Assembly (NCBI GenBank): GCA_002314795.1
Contig: DCHI01000026.1
Span: 44,025-74,507 of the forward strand
DNA: 30,483 bases
Direction of reading: 5' to 3'
Source: Bacteroidales bacterium UBA1756
Lineage (GTDB): Bacteria > Bacteroidota > Bacteroidia > Bacteroidales > WCHB1-69
Below, in pieces: positions 8,329 through 16,619 of the stretch. Position 1 is the first letter of the stretch. The number at the start of each line of letters is the position of its first letter. The notes beneath the pieces were generated by a model. It was not told the origin of the DNA and made no database searches. It saw nothing but the letters and a program-made list of their open reading frames with translations. The position numbers and the translations under genes were made by a program.

Positions 8329-9051
8329 ATGAAAGTTATTCACGCTTCCCGTTTTAGTATCAATGAAGAGATTTATCAGCAGGAAGACAACGTTTTTGTC
8401 TTTGACAAGCCCTACCAGTGTACCTCGTTCGATTTGGTTGCCAAGGTGAAATACGCTATGAAGCGTAAGTTCGGCAAAAAGCTGAAAGTGGGGCACGCCG
8501 GGACGCTCGATCCATTGGCAACGGGCGTGATGATTATTTGTACGGGCCGCTATACCAAGCAGATAGACTCGTTTCAGGCGGAAGAGAAGGAATATACGGG
8601 AACATTTCGTCTCGGTGCGACGACGCCGAGTTATGATTTGGAAAAACCAGTGGATGCGACTTTCCCTTTTGAGCATATTACTGAAGAAATGGTTTTGGCG
8701 ACCGCTGCACGTTTCGTCGGTGAGCAGGAACAGGTTCCTCCGCAGTTTTCTGCTGTTCGTATCGCGGGAAAGCGGGCTTTTTCGTACGCACGCCAAGGCG
8801 AGGACGTGGAAATAAAACCGCGCCAGATTACCATATCCGAATTTGAAATCACTCGCTGCGAATTACCTGAAGTGGATTTCAGAATTGTCTGTTCCAAAGG
8901 GACTTACATCCGTTCCATTGCCCGCGATTTCGGTGCGAGTTTGGAAAGCGGCGCCCACCTCACGGCCTTGAGACGTACCCGCGTGGGACAGTTTCGTGTG
9001 GAAGACGCCATCCAGCCCGAAATTGAAAATAATACGGACGATAATGAGTAG
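8329..9051 (+). CDS. truB: tRNA pseudouridine(55) synthase
   Basis: Makes pseudouridine 55 in the T-loop of tRNAs. The 240 residues show the TruB core: VFVFDKPYQCTSFDLV at about 22-37, GHAGTLDPLATGVMIICTGR with catalytic Asp61, KEYTGTFRLGATTPSYDLE, and CSKGTYIRSIARDFG. Length is at the short end for bacterial TruB; I see no clear C-terminal PUA domain. It overlaps the next gene by 8 nt, which suggests translational coupling. Confidence 0.96.
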   Translation: MKVIHASRFSINEEIYQQEDNVFVFDKPYQCTSFDLVAKVKYAMKRKFGKKLKVGHAGTLDPLATGVMIICTGRYTKQIDSFQAEEKEYTGTFRLGATTPSYDLEKPVDATFPFEHITEEMVLATAARFVGEQEQVPPQFSAVRIAGKRAFSYARQGEDVEIKPRQITISEFEITRCELPEVDFRIVCSKGTYIRSIARDFGASLESGAHLTALRRTRVGQFRVEDAIQPEIENNTDDNE

Positions 9052-10126
9052 TTCGGTGGAAAAGCAAATGGACACTATGGTCGGCTTGGGATTGATGTCC
9101 GGCACATCCTTGGATGGCTTGGATTTGGCTCTGTGCCGTTTTTATTCCGAAAGTAGAAAGTGGCGATACGAGGTATTGAAATGTGACACAGTGAGTTACT
9201 GTGAAGAACTTCGTCGGCGCTTGGCTGCGGCGGACCGGCTTTCTGGTTTGGAACTTTTCCAACTGGATCGTGACTTTGCTGCTTATATGGCAGAGCAGGT
9301 CAATGTTTTTTTGAAAAATGTGCCCCAGCAACCGGACTTTATCGCGTCGCACGGCCAGACCATCTTTCATCAGCCGGAAAAAGGCCTCACCGTCCAGATT
9401 GGCAGTGGCGCCGTGATTTCCGCCCGAACCGGAATCAAAACCGTTTGCGATTTTCGTACGACGGATGTCGCGTTGGGTGGACAAGGGGCTCCGTTGGTTC
9501 CCATCGGCGATGAGCTGCTCTATGGTAATTATGACGGCTGTTTGAATTTGGGCGGATTCAGCAATATTTCTTTCAATAGAAATGAGAAACGTATTGCTTT
9601 TGATGTTTCTCCTTGTAATCTGTTGCTTAATGCGTTGTCTTCAAAAATGGGACTTTTGTACGACAAGAACGGGACCAATGCCCGCGAAGGTTACATTTTC
9701 CGTCCGTTGTTGGAAAAGTTGGACGCTTTGGACTTTTATCAGAAGGAAGGTGCCAAGTCGTTGGGAAAGGAGTGGTTGGATGAGGTCGTGGAGCCTTTGT
9801 TCGCGTCGGTCGATATTTGTGTCATCGACCAGTTGCGTACGGCGACGGAACACATCGCCCGACAGATTGCGAGCGTGCTGAATCGTCACAAAATCAAATC
9901 GTTGCTTGTTACCGGTGGCGGTACGAAAAACGCATTCCTTATGGACCGCATCCGGTTCTTAGCCCCCGAAACAATGGTCGTCATCCCGGATGATGCCACG
10001 GTTGATTTCAAAGAAGCCATCATTTTCGCCTTCCTCGGTCTGCTGCGTCTGACGGAGGTAGACAACTGTTTGAAGAGTGTTACAGGGGCACGAAAAGATA
10101 ATTGTGGAGGCGCTATTTATTATTGA
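9044..10126 (+). CDS. anmK: Anhydro-N-acetylmuramic acid kinase
   Basis: Phosphorylates and opens 1,6-anhydroMurNAc released during peptidoglycan recycling, giving MurNAc-6-phosphate. Family signature GLMSGTSLDGLDLAL is at about residues 16-30, SHGQTIFHQPE and GGQGAPLVPIGDELL follow, and the nucleotide-binding VTGGGTKNAFLM lies towards the C terminus. The frame is open back to an ATG at 8996, deep within truB, but the family signature normally sits within about 10-20 residues of the N terminus; ATG 9044, overlapping the truB end by 8 nt, fits. ATG 9068 is also possible. The product is about 360 residues, normal for the family. A cell-wall hydrolase follows after 28 nt, which fits a wall-turnover theme. 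Confidence 0.94.
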   Translation: MSSSVEKQMDTMVGLGLMSGTSLDGLDLALCRFYSESRKWRYEVLKCDTVSYCEELRRRLAAADRLSGLELFQLDRDFAAYMAEQVNVFLKNVPQQPDFIASHGQTIFHQPEKGLTVQIGSGAVISARTGIKTVCDFRTTDVALGGQGAPLVPIGDELLYGNYDGCLNLGGFSNISFNRNEKRIAFDVSPCNLLLNALSSKMGLLYDKNGTNAREGYIFRPLLEKLDALDFYQKEGAKSLGKEWLDEVVEPLFASVDICVIDQLRTATEHIARQIASVLNRHKIKSLLVTGGGTKNAFLMDRIRFLAPETMVVIPDDATVDFKEAIIFAFLGLLRLTEVDNCLKSVTGARKDNCGGAIYY

Positions 10127-10154
10127 CAATTAAGTAATTATAATTTTTTTTAAT

Positions 10155-11576
10155 ATGAAAAAATTGATATTATGCCTTTTGTCTGTTGCTTCACTTTTTT
10201 GGATGGAAGCACAGACTATTAGTCAAAAAGCGGTTGCAGGCCAAACGATGAAAGTTTCTTGTACCAAGATTGACTCCATTTTGAATTTTTCTAAAACCAA
10301 ATTGGGTTGCAAGTACAAATATTCGGGTATCGGCCCCGATGTTTTTGATTGTTCCGGTTTTACAATGTTTGTATTTCGTCAGTTCGGAATCGACCTTCCG
10401 CACAGTTCGTCCGATCAATATGCCTTGGGCCGTAAGGTGAAAAAAGAGGATATTCGTCCCGGCGATTTGCTTTTCTTTTATAGAAGTAAAGGAATCGGTC
10501 ACGTGGCAATGGCTTACTCCGTTGATTCGGCGAACAATGTAACTTTCATTCACGCTTCAACTTACAAAACCGGTGTCAAATTTGACCGTTTGGAAGGCGA
10601 CCATTACGGAGCCACGTTTGTTGGTGCCCGCCGTATTCTGGAGTGCGTTGATGATAGTACCTATCTTTTGCCATACAGCGATGAAGAAGTGGTGGCAGTT
10701 GAAAAGCAATTGCTTCCTGAAACGCCGGCGCCTACGACAAATTCCTATTATTATCATCGTATCAAACACGGGGAAACGTTGTCTTCCATTGCCCAAAAAT
10801 ACCATACAACCGTGGCTAACATCAAGAGTTGGAACCACTTGCGTTCTGACAAAATCAAAGAAGGCAATTCGTTGAAGATTTACAGACAAACTCCTGCTAA
10901 ACCCTCTGCTCCCGTTGTTGCTGCAAAACCGACCTCCGATTCGACTGCAATAGTGGCAAAAGCAGCAACGCCGGTTGCAGCTCCATCCAAGGTCGAAAAA
11001 GAGACATTGAAACCGGTTGCTGAAACGATGGTTCCGGCAGAAAATAATTTAGCTCCCGTTGATGAAGATGTTGTTTCCCCGCAATCGGTTCAGAAGCAAA
11101 CCGTAGAGCCGGTCGTAGAGCCGAAAAAGGTGGAAACTCCGGTTGCTAAATCCGCAGCGGTAGTAGTCCCGGTAACCGAACCTGAGAAGGTGGAAGCCCC
11201 CGCCGCCGAAGTTAAATCCGCTGAACCTCAAGTGGTTTATCATACGATTGCCGCAGGCGAAAGTTTGTACGGCATTTCTCGTAAATATGGTGTTACGGTT
11301 GATCAACTCCAACAATGGAACCATTTGGCATCTCCCGATAAAATTGGAATGGGTGATAAACTGAAAATTTATACGGCCAATGCTCCCAAAGAAGAACCTT
11401 CTCAAACGGTTTCCAAACCGACTTCTACCACAATTATTCACGTGGTAAAGAAAGGGGAAAATATGGGACGTATTGCTGAAAAGTATCATACAACCATTGA
11501 AAAAATCTTGAAGTGGAATAATTTGACGAATCCTGATAAAATATCTGAGGGACAGAAACTTAAGATTCTTCAATAG
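10155..11576 (+). CDS. NlpC/P60 cell-wall peptidase with three LysM repeats
   Basis: Secreted peptidoglycan hydrolase of 473 residues. Signal peptide at 1-19 (hydrophobic, ending at MEAQ). The NlpC/P60 domain (about 40-165) has Cys66 in FDCSGFTMFVFR, His116 in GIGHVAMA and His133 in FIHAST, the catalytic Cys-His-His set. LysM 1 is at about 199-243, followed by a Pro/Val/Glu/Lys-rich linker (about 245-360), LysM 2 at about 361-406 and LysM 3 at about 427-472. The LysM repeats share GExL-ISxKY and W(N)xL-DKI-GxxLKIY patterns and bind glycan strands. The likely activity is DL-endopeptidase cleavage of stem peptides. It lies 28 nt after anmK and may share its transcript. Confidence 0.95.
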   Translation: MKKLILCLLSVASLFWMEAQTISQKAVAGQTMKVSCTKIDSILNFSKTKLGCKYKYSGIGPDVFDCSGFTMFVFRQFGIDLPHSSSDQYALGRKVKKEDIRPGDLLFFYRSKGIGHVAMAYSVDSANNVTFIHASTYKTGVKFDRLEGDHYGATFVGARRILECVDDSTYLLPYSDEEVVAVEKQLLPETPAPTTNSYYYHRIKHGETLSSIAQKYHTTVANIKSWNHLRSDKIKEGNSLKIYRQTPAKPSAPVVAAKPTSDSTAIVAKAATPVAAPSKVEKETLKPVAETMVPAENNLAPVDEDVVSPQSVQKQTVEPVVEPKKVETPVAKSAAVVVPVTEPEKVEAPAAEVKSAEPQVVYHTIAAGESLYGISRKYGVTVDQLQQWNHLASPDKIGMGDKLKIYTANAPKEEPSQTVSKPTSTTIIHVVKKGENMGRIAEKYHTTIEKILKWNNLTNPDKISEGQKLKILQ

Positions 11577-11653
11577 CATTTAAGTAAAGCAGTTGATGCT
11601 TGCAACAGCGATTGCATAAAGGAATGGCGGTAAAGTTGTCAATAAAATTTTGA

Positions 11654-11661
11654 TAATTTTG
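11654..11661 (+). promoter_or_regulatory. Probable -7 element for the M16 peptidase gene
   Basis: TAATTTTG followed by CCGCCTG. It lies 66 nt upstream of the ATG at 11728 and inside a possible in-frame N-terminal extension, which argues for the later start. No convincing -33 element. Confidence 0.5.
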
Positions 11662-11727
11662 CCGCCTGTTTTTGAAGTGCAAAACCAGATTAGAACATTG
11701 AAAATCAATTCACTAAAATCAATAATT

Positions 11728-14544
11728 ATGAAAAAAACAATCCTTACTTTTGCTATTGCCTTGTGCGTAGCATTTTCGTTTGCGCAGCAGCAAATGCCGC
11801 CCATTCCGATTGACCAGCAAGTCCGCATCGGTCATTTGGAAAATGGAATCACCTATTACATCCGTCACAATGAGGAACCGAAAGGGCAGGCCAATTTCTA
11901 CATTGCCCAAAAGGTTGGTTCCATTTTGGAAGAAGACAGCCAGCGCGGTTTGGCCCACTTCCTGGAACATATGTGCTTCAATGGAACGCAAAAGTTCCCG
12001 GGAAACGGCGTCATCAAGTATTGCGAATCCATCGGTGTAAAGTTCGGTGCTGACCTCAACGCCTATACTTCTATCGATGAAACCGTTTATAATATTGACA
12101 ATGTGCCAGTTGGCAATGTCCCTTCCTCCATTGATTCCTGTCTGTGGATTTTGCACGACTGGGCGGACGGACTTTTGCTCACCGATGAGGACATCGACCA
12201 CGAACGCGGCGTCATCCACGAAGAGTGGCGTAGCCGTACCGGCGGTAGTGCGCAACTCCGTATGCTCGACGAGCTCCTTCCAAAAATGTACCCGAACAAT
12301 CGCTACGCATACCGTATGCCCATCGGAACGATGGAAGTTGTTGACTTCTTCCCGTACAAAGTCCTCCGTGACTATTATGAAAAATGGTATCGTCCAGATC
12401 AACAGGGTATCGTCGTAGTTGGTGATATTGACGTGGATGCTGTCGAAGCCAAAATCAAAGCTATCTTCGGAACGATTGCCAAACCGGTGAATCCCGCTGA
12501 ACGTTACTACATTCCGGTTGAGGACAATGCCGCTCCTATCGTAGCCATCGCCAAGGACAAGGAACAGACTTACTCCGTTATCAGTATGTATTTCAAACAC
12601 GACGCAGTTGCGGATAGTGAAAAATACAATATGGATTATTTATTGTACAAGTATGCTCAGGAAATGGCTTCCGAAATGCTTTCCTCCCGTTTGGAAGAGA
12701 TGACGCAGTCGGCAACGCCCACCTTTATTCAGGCCTATGCGTACGATGATGACTTTTTCATTTCCAAGACGAAGGCCTCTTTTACCGGTGTCGCCGTCGT
12801 GAATGAAAAGGATGTGGCGAAGGGAATCTCTTCTCTTTATCGCGAAATTTTGCGTGCCCATCGTAACGGTTTCACCGAAAGCGAATACGAACGCGCCCGC
12901 ACCAACTTCCTTACGCAACTCGAATCCGCTTACAACGAACGTGATAAAGTAAAAAGTGCTGCTTATTGTAGAGAATATGTTCGTCATTTTATTGATAATG
13001 AGCCGATTCCAGGTGCCGAAAATCAATATATGCTTGCTCAGCAAATCTTGCCGAATGTTCCGGTTGATGTTGTCAATGAGCTTTTTAAATCCATTATCAA
13101 TGAAAATAATTTAGTGGTTGTTTGTATGCTTCCCGACAAAGAGGGTGTGACTTATCCTACGGAAGCAGAGGCCGCTAAAATATTGACCGAAGTTTCTGCC
13201 GAAAACATCACGGCATACGAGGACAAGGTTTCAAATGAACCTTTGATTGCTAAAATGCCGAAGGCCGGCAAGGTAGTGAAAACCGAAGATGCTCAGTTTG
13301 GTTATAAGAAACTTACGCTTTCCAATGGCGCTGTTGTTTATCTGAAATCCACTGATTTCAAAGCAGATGAAATTGAAATGACGGCAATCAGTGAAGGTGG
13401 CACCAGTTTGTATGGAGAATCTGATGCTATCAATTTGAAAGTTGCTGACGAAGTTTTTGCTTTGGGTGGCGTTGGAAAATTCAGTTTGACCGAATTGACG
13501 AAAGCACTTGCTGGAAAGAAAGTTAGCGTCAATACTTCAATCAATATGTATAGCGAATCTTTGGATGGAAGAAGTACTCCCAAGGATTTTGAAACGATGT
13601 TGCAATTGTCCTACCTCTTCTTTACGGCTCCGCGTACCGATAATGAAGCTTTTGAATCTTGGAAGAACAAAAGCAAAGCGATGTTAGCGAATGCGGCTTC
13701 TAACCCGATGCGTGCTCTCGGTGATACGATTTCAAAGGCAATCTATCCGCAACTTCCTCGTTTGAAGAGACTTACTATGGAAGAAATTGACAAAGTCAAT
13801 TACGCCCGCGTGATGAAAATCGGTAAGGAACGTTTTGCAAATGCCGCTGATTTCTCATTTATCTTTACAGGTAATATTGACGAGACGGTTGCTATTCCGT
13901 TGATTGAAAAGTACATCGGTTCTCTTCCGGCAAAAGGAAAGAAGGAGAATTTCCAAGATGTGGGCGCACTGCCTCGTAATGGAGTCCGCAACAATGTTTT
14001 CAATCGTGAAATGGAAATTCCAACGGCAACGGTTTTGATTGCTTGGAACGGCAAAGCCACGTACGATTTGAAAAACAAATTGGCTTTCAGCGTTGCAAGT
14101 CAGGTTCTTGATATTGTTATGACAGAGGAAATTCGTGAAAAAGAAGGTGGCACATACGGAGTTAGCGTTTCCGCGCAACTCAATTTCCTGCCGTCTGCCA
14201 ACGTGATGTTCCAGGTCTATTATCAGACAGATCCTCAAAAGTATGAGAAATTGAACGCTCGTATCGAAGAAATCATCGCCGATTTCGCTCAGAACGGTCC
14301 GTCTGAAACCAACCTCGCCAAAGTGAAGGAATATATGCTCAAAAAGTATCAGGAAAACCTTCGCAACAACGGCTATTTTGAAAGAAGTATGACGGAATAT
14401 CTTAGAAATGGCAATGACTTGCTGACGGAATACGCCAACGAACTCAATCGCCTGACGGGTGAAGATATCCGTTTGATTTTCAATGATATGCTCAAGCAAG
14501 GTAACAAGGTCCTCGTCGTGATGAACGGCGTGGAGAAAAAATAA
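11728..14544 (+). CDS. Secreted M16 family zinc metallopeptidase (insulinase/pitrilysin type)
   Basis: A 938-residue exported protease. The frame is open back to 11650, but ATG 11728 gives a clear signal peptide (MKKTILTFAIALCVAFSFAQ) and follows the promoter-like element, so I use it. The inverted zinc motif HFLEH is at residues 77-81; the third zinc ligand should be a Glu in the DHERGVIHEEW segment (157-167). Two M16 halves are visible: the active N-terminal half (about 30-500) and an inactive C-terminal half (about 550-930) that keeps REKEGGTYGVSVSA, the conserved R-x-x-x-x-x-Y segment. Bacteroidota carry such double-length periplasmic or surface M16 enzymes, with peptide degradation as the usual role. 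It is a single gene ending in a strong terminator. Confidence 0.95.
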   Translation: MKKTILTFAIALCVAFSFAQQQMPPIPIDQQVRIGHLENGITYYIRHNEEPKGQANFYIAQKVGSILEEDSQRGLAHFLEHMCFNGTQKFPGNGVIKYCESIGVKFGADLNAYTSIDETVYNIDNVPVGNVPSSIDSCLWILHDWADGLLLTDEDIDHERGVIHEEWRSRTGGSAQLRMLDELLPKMYPNNRYAYRMPIGTMEVVDFFPYKVLRDYYEKWYRPDQQGIVVVGDIDVDAVEAKIKAIFGTIAKPVNPAERYYIPVEDNAAPIVAIAKDKEQTYSVISMYFKHDAVADSEKYNMDYLLYKYAQEMASEMLSSRLEEMTQSATPTFIQAYAYDDDFFISKTKASFTGVAVVNEKDVAKGISSLYREILRAHRNGFTESEYERARTNFLTQLESAYNERDKVKSAAYCREYVRHFIDNEPIPGAENQYMLAQQILPNVPVDVVNELFKSIINENNLVVVCMLPDKEGVTYPTEAEAAKILTEVSAENITAYEDKVSNEPLIAKMPKAGKVVKTEDAQFGYKKLTLSNGAVVYLKSTDFKADEIEMTAISEGGTSLYGESDAINLKVADEVFALGGVGKFSLTELTKALAGKKVSVNTSINMYSESLDGRSTPKDFETMLQLSYLFFTAPRTDNEAFESWKNKSKAMLANAASNPMRALGDTISKAIYPQLPRLKRLTMEEIDKVNYARVMKIGKERFANAADFSFIFTGNIDETVAIPLIEKYIGSLPAKGKKENFQDVGALPRNGVRNNVFNREMEIPTATVLIAWNGKATYDLKNKLAFSVASQVLDIVMTEEIREKEGGTYGVSVSAQLNFLPSANVMFQVYYQTDPQKYEKLNARIEEIIADFAQNGPSETNLAKVKEYMLKKYQENLRNNGYFERSMTEYLRNGNDLLTEYANELNRLTGEDIRLIFNDMLKQGNKVLVVMNGVEKK

Positions 14545-14562
14545 AACCATTACGGTTTGATG

Positions 14563-14607
14563 AAAAAAGAACCAACTAAAGAATCACTTTTTAGTTGGTT
14601 CTTTTTT
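14563..14607 (+). terminator. Strong intrinsic terminator after the M16 gene
   Basis: A perfect 18-bp inverted repeat, arms 14563-14580 and 14590-14607, with a 9-nt loop. The 3' arm ends in six T, and the A-run of the 5' arm makes it usable in both directions. It separates the peptidase gene from the restriction-modification cassette. Confidence 0.9.
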
Positions 14608-14617
14608 CGCAAAAGCC

Positions 14618-14648
14618 CTTGATATCGTCCAGCTTTTTAGTATTTTTG
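14618..14648 (+). promoter_or_regulatory. Probable promoter of the restriction-modification cassette
   Basis: CTTG at 14618-14621, a 19-nt spacer, then TATTTTTG at 14641-14648 followed by CACGTTTA. Both boxes and the spacing fit the Bacteroidota consensus. The methyltransferase ATG is 45 nt downstream. Confidence 0.65.
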
Positions 14649-14693
14649 CACGTTTAAAATAGAAATGCCCCATACTAATTCATTGAGATAAAT

Positions 14694-15896
14694 ATGAAGC
14701 AAACTTATCATTTTGACCTCAGCGAGAATTCGTCCATAGTTTCTCATTATTTGCAAAATAAAGGTACCAAATACGATAAAACCTACAGTGAAGATGCAAA
14801 GAAATTGTTAGGCGATAAAGAGAAGGTAAAAAGAAGAATTGCACAGGAAGATCCTGCACAGTACTGTTTGTTTCCGGAGGTTTTCTCTGTTCCTTTCAAA
14901 GCTCCAGAGAAACCTAAATTTACATTTATTGATTTGTTTGCTGGTATCGGTGGTTTCCGAATTGCTATGCAGAATCTGGGAGGGAAATGTGTTTACTCTT
15001 CCGAATGGGATTCTCAAGCTCAAAAAACGTACTTTGCCAATTTCGGAGAAGTCCCGTTTGGCGACATTACGAAAGAGACAACGAAATCGTTTGTGCCCGA
15101 TGATTTTGATGTCCTTTGTGCGGGATTTCCTTGCCAAGCATTTTCTTTGGCTGGAAAGCGAAAAGGATTTGAGGAAACAAGAGGCACTTTGTTTTTTGAT
15201 GTAGCTGAAATAATTAGGAGAAAACGTCCGAAAGCTTTTTTTCTTGAGAATGTTAAAGGTTTAAAAATTCATGACAAAGGTAAGACGATAGAGACTATTT
15301 TGAATGTTTTGAGGAATGAGTTGGACTACTTTGTTCCGAATCCGGAAATCGTGAATGCAATGTATTTTGGAGTCCCCCAACATAGGGAACGTATATATAT
15401 CGTCGGCTTTCGTAAAGATTTAGGCATTAATGAATTTACCTATCCAGAGCAAAATAAGATTACCAAACATTTTATTGATATTAGAGAAGAGAAGACGGTT
15501 TCGGCCAAGTATTATCTATCTACTCAATATATTCAAACGTTAATCAATCACAAAGAGCGGCACGCTGCCAAAGGGAATGGTTTTGGTTATGAAATTATTC
15601 CTGATGATGGAATAGCGAATGCAATTGTTGTTGGTGGTATGGGTAGAGAACGTAATATCGTGATAGATAATCGTTTAACAGATTATACACCTGTTACAAA
15701 AATTAAAGGTGAGGTTAATCGTAATGGTTGGCGCAGAATGACACCGAGAGAATGGGCTCGACTTCAAGGTTTCCCAGATGATTTTGTTATTGCTGTTGCG
15801 GATGCTTCAGCATATAAGCAGTTCGGGAATTCTGTTGCTGTGCCAGCAATCCAAGCTACTGCAGAAAAATTATTAGAATTTTTAAAGATTAAATAA
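14694..15896 (+). CDS. DNA (cytosine-5) methyltransferase of a type II R-M system
   Basis: Protective methyltransferase of 400 residues with the m5C motif set in canonical order: motif I FIDLFAGIGGFRIAM (78-92), motif IV GFPCQAFSLAG (catalytic Cys147), motif VI FFLENVKGL (182-190), motif VIII QHRERIYIVGFR (229-240), motif IX RRMTPREWARLQGFP (347-361), motif X YKQFGNSVAVPAI (374-386). The target-recognition region is about 265-345 and contains HAAKGNGFGYE; as I recall, Dcm/M.EcoRII-type enzymes (CCWGG) have a similar KGNGFGY-like segment. An N-terminal extension of about 75 residues before motif I is also like Dcm. It is joined stop-to-start to the nuclease gene. AT-rich, probably acquired. 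Recognition of CCWGG or CCNGG is inference. Confidence 0.95.
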   Translation: MKQTYHFDLSENSSIVSHYLQNKGTKYDKTYSEDAKKLLGDKEKVKRRIAQEDPAQYCLFPEVFSVPFKAPEKPKFTFIDLFAGIGGFRIAMQNLGGKCVYSSEWDSQAQKTYFANFGEVPFGDITKETTKSFVPDDFDVLCAGFPCQAFSLAGKRKGFEETRGTLFFDVAEIIRRKRPKAFFLENVKGLKIHDKGKTIETILNVLRNELDYFVPNPEIVNAMYFGVPQHRERIYIVGFRKDLGINEFTYPEQNKITKHFIDIREEKTVSAKYYLSTQYIQTLINHKERHAAKGNGFGYEIIPDDGIANAIVVGGMGRERNIVIDNRLTDYTPVTKIKGEVNRNGWRRMTPREWARLQGFPDDFVIAVADASAYKQFGNSVAVPAIQATAEKLLEFLKIK

Positions 15897-16508
15897 ATGG
15901 GTTTATTACAAAAGTTAAATATTGTTCGAGGAAAAGAACTCAAAGCATCTTCCATTTTTGAAAGTTTATTTCAAGAACAAGATTTTATTGATTTTCCTGT
16001 AATGAGCCCCTCGGAGTATGTAAATATGTATTGGAATGCATATCTGAAAAAAGGGACTCAAACACAAAATATTAACGGAAAAATATTTGAATACATCATT
16101 GCAACTTTGTTGTATAGAGAAAAATTGCTCCCGCTTTATATTCAAGCACAAGTTGCTTTTGTCCCCAACGTGGATTTTGATGCATTATTATATAGCGATG
16201 AAGTTGGCCCAATTGCGTTATCTATGAAAACAAGTTTGAGAGAAAGATATAAACAAGCGGATTTGGAAGCTATTGCTCTGAAATATGTTCATAGAAAGGC
16301 CAAATCGTATTTGTTGACTATGTCTGCTGAAGAAGCCGTCAATGTTAAAGCCAAAATTAAAACGGGAGATGTTATTGGTTTGGATGATATAATTGTTTGT
16401 TCTACATCAGACATAGATGATTTAATTCGATCATTGAAAAGCTATCAATTTAAAGAGGCAGGAAATGTTTCTATAATTACAAGCACACAAATTGTTAAAG
16501 AGTATTAG
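15897..16508 (+). CDS. Type II restriction endonuclease, EcoRII/PspGI/Cfr10I-like active site
   Basis: A 203-residue protein whose ATG directly follows the methyltransferase TAA with no gap. The core reads FVPNVDFDALLY, then ALSMKTSLRERYKQADLEA. This gives Asp93/Asp95, Ser109-x-Lys111 and, after twelve residues, Glu124: the variant PD-(D/E)xK site in which Ser stands for the usual acidic residue and a Glu from the next helix replaces it, as in Cfr10I, NgoMIV, EcoRII and PspGI. The R-E-R of the following helix (115-117) sits where those enzymes have residues reading C:G pairs. Glu65 could be the upstream acidic residue. One 60-nt block across the motif is 37% G+C by hand count. The nuclease call rests on motif and position; the cut site is not known. 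Confidence 0.85.
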   Translation: MGLLQKLNIVRGKELKASSIFESLFQEQDFIDFPVMSPSEYVNMYWNAYLKKGTQTQNINGKIFEYIIATLLYREKLLPLYIQAQVAFVPNVDFDALLYSDEVGPIALSMKTSLRERYKQADLEAIALKYVHRKAKSYLLTMSAEEAVNVKAKIKTGDVIGLDDIIVCSTSDIDDLIRSLKSYQFKEAGNVSIITSTQIVKEY

Positions 16509-16540
16509 TAGTCAATATTTTCTCTTTTCTTTGATTTATA

Positions 16541-16578
16541 ATGAACCCCGAGAGTTGAGAACAAACTTCGGGGTTCAT
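16541..16578. terminator. Hairpin between the R-M cassette and the convergent membrane gene
   Basis: Perfect 11-bp inverted repeat ATGAACCCCGA (16541-16551) and its complement (16568-16578), loop 16 nt, followed by ATCATTTTATTT. It has a G+C-rich core but an imperfect T-tract. Placed 33 nt after the nuclease stop and 42 nt beyond the stop of the minus-strand gene at 16620. Confidence 0.65.
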
Positions 16579-16619
16579 ATCATTTTATTTGGCCTTTTTC
16601 AACAATGTTTCAGGTTTTT

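Noticed and set aside
8107..8796. 229-codon minus-strand frame across the lnt-truB junction
   Set aside because: Spans two well-supported genes on the other strand and has no domain character.
8996..9043. Longer N terminus for anmK from ATG 8996
   Set aside because: It would overlap truB by 56 nt and put the family signature too far from the N terminus.
11650..11727. Longer N terminus for the M16 peptidase from ATG 11650
   Set aside because: It would hide the signal peptide inside the protein and include the promoter-like element in the coding region.
11719..12600. 293-codon minus-strand frame opposite the M16 gene
   Set aside because: Shadow of the zinc-motif region of the peptidase; no recognisable domain.
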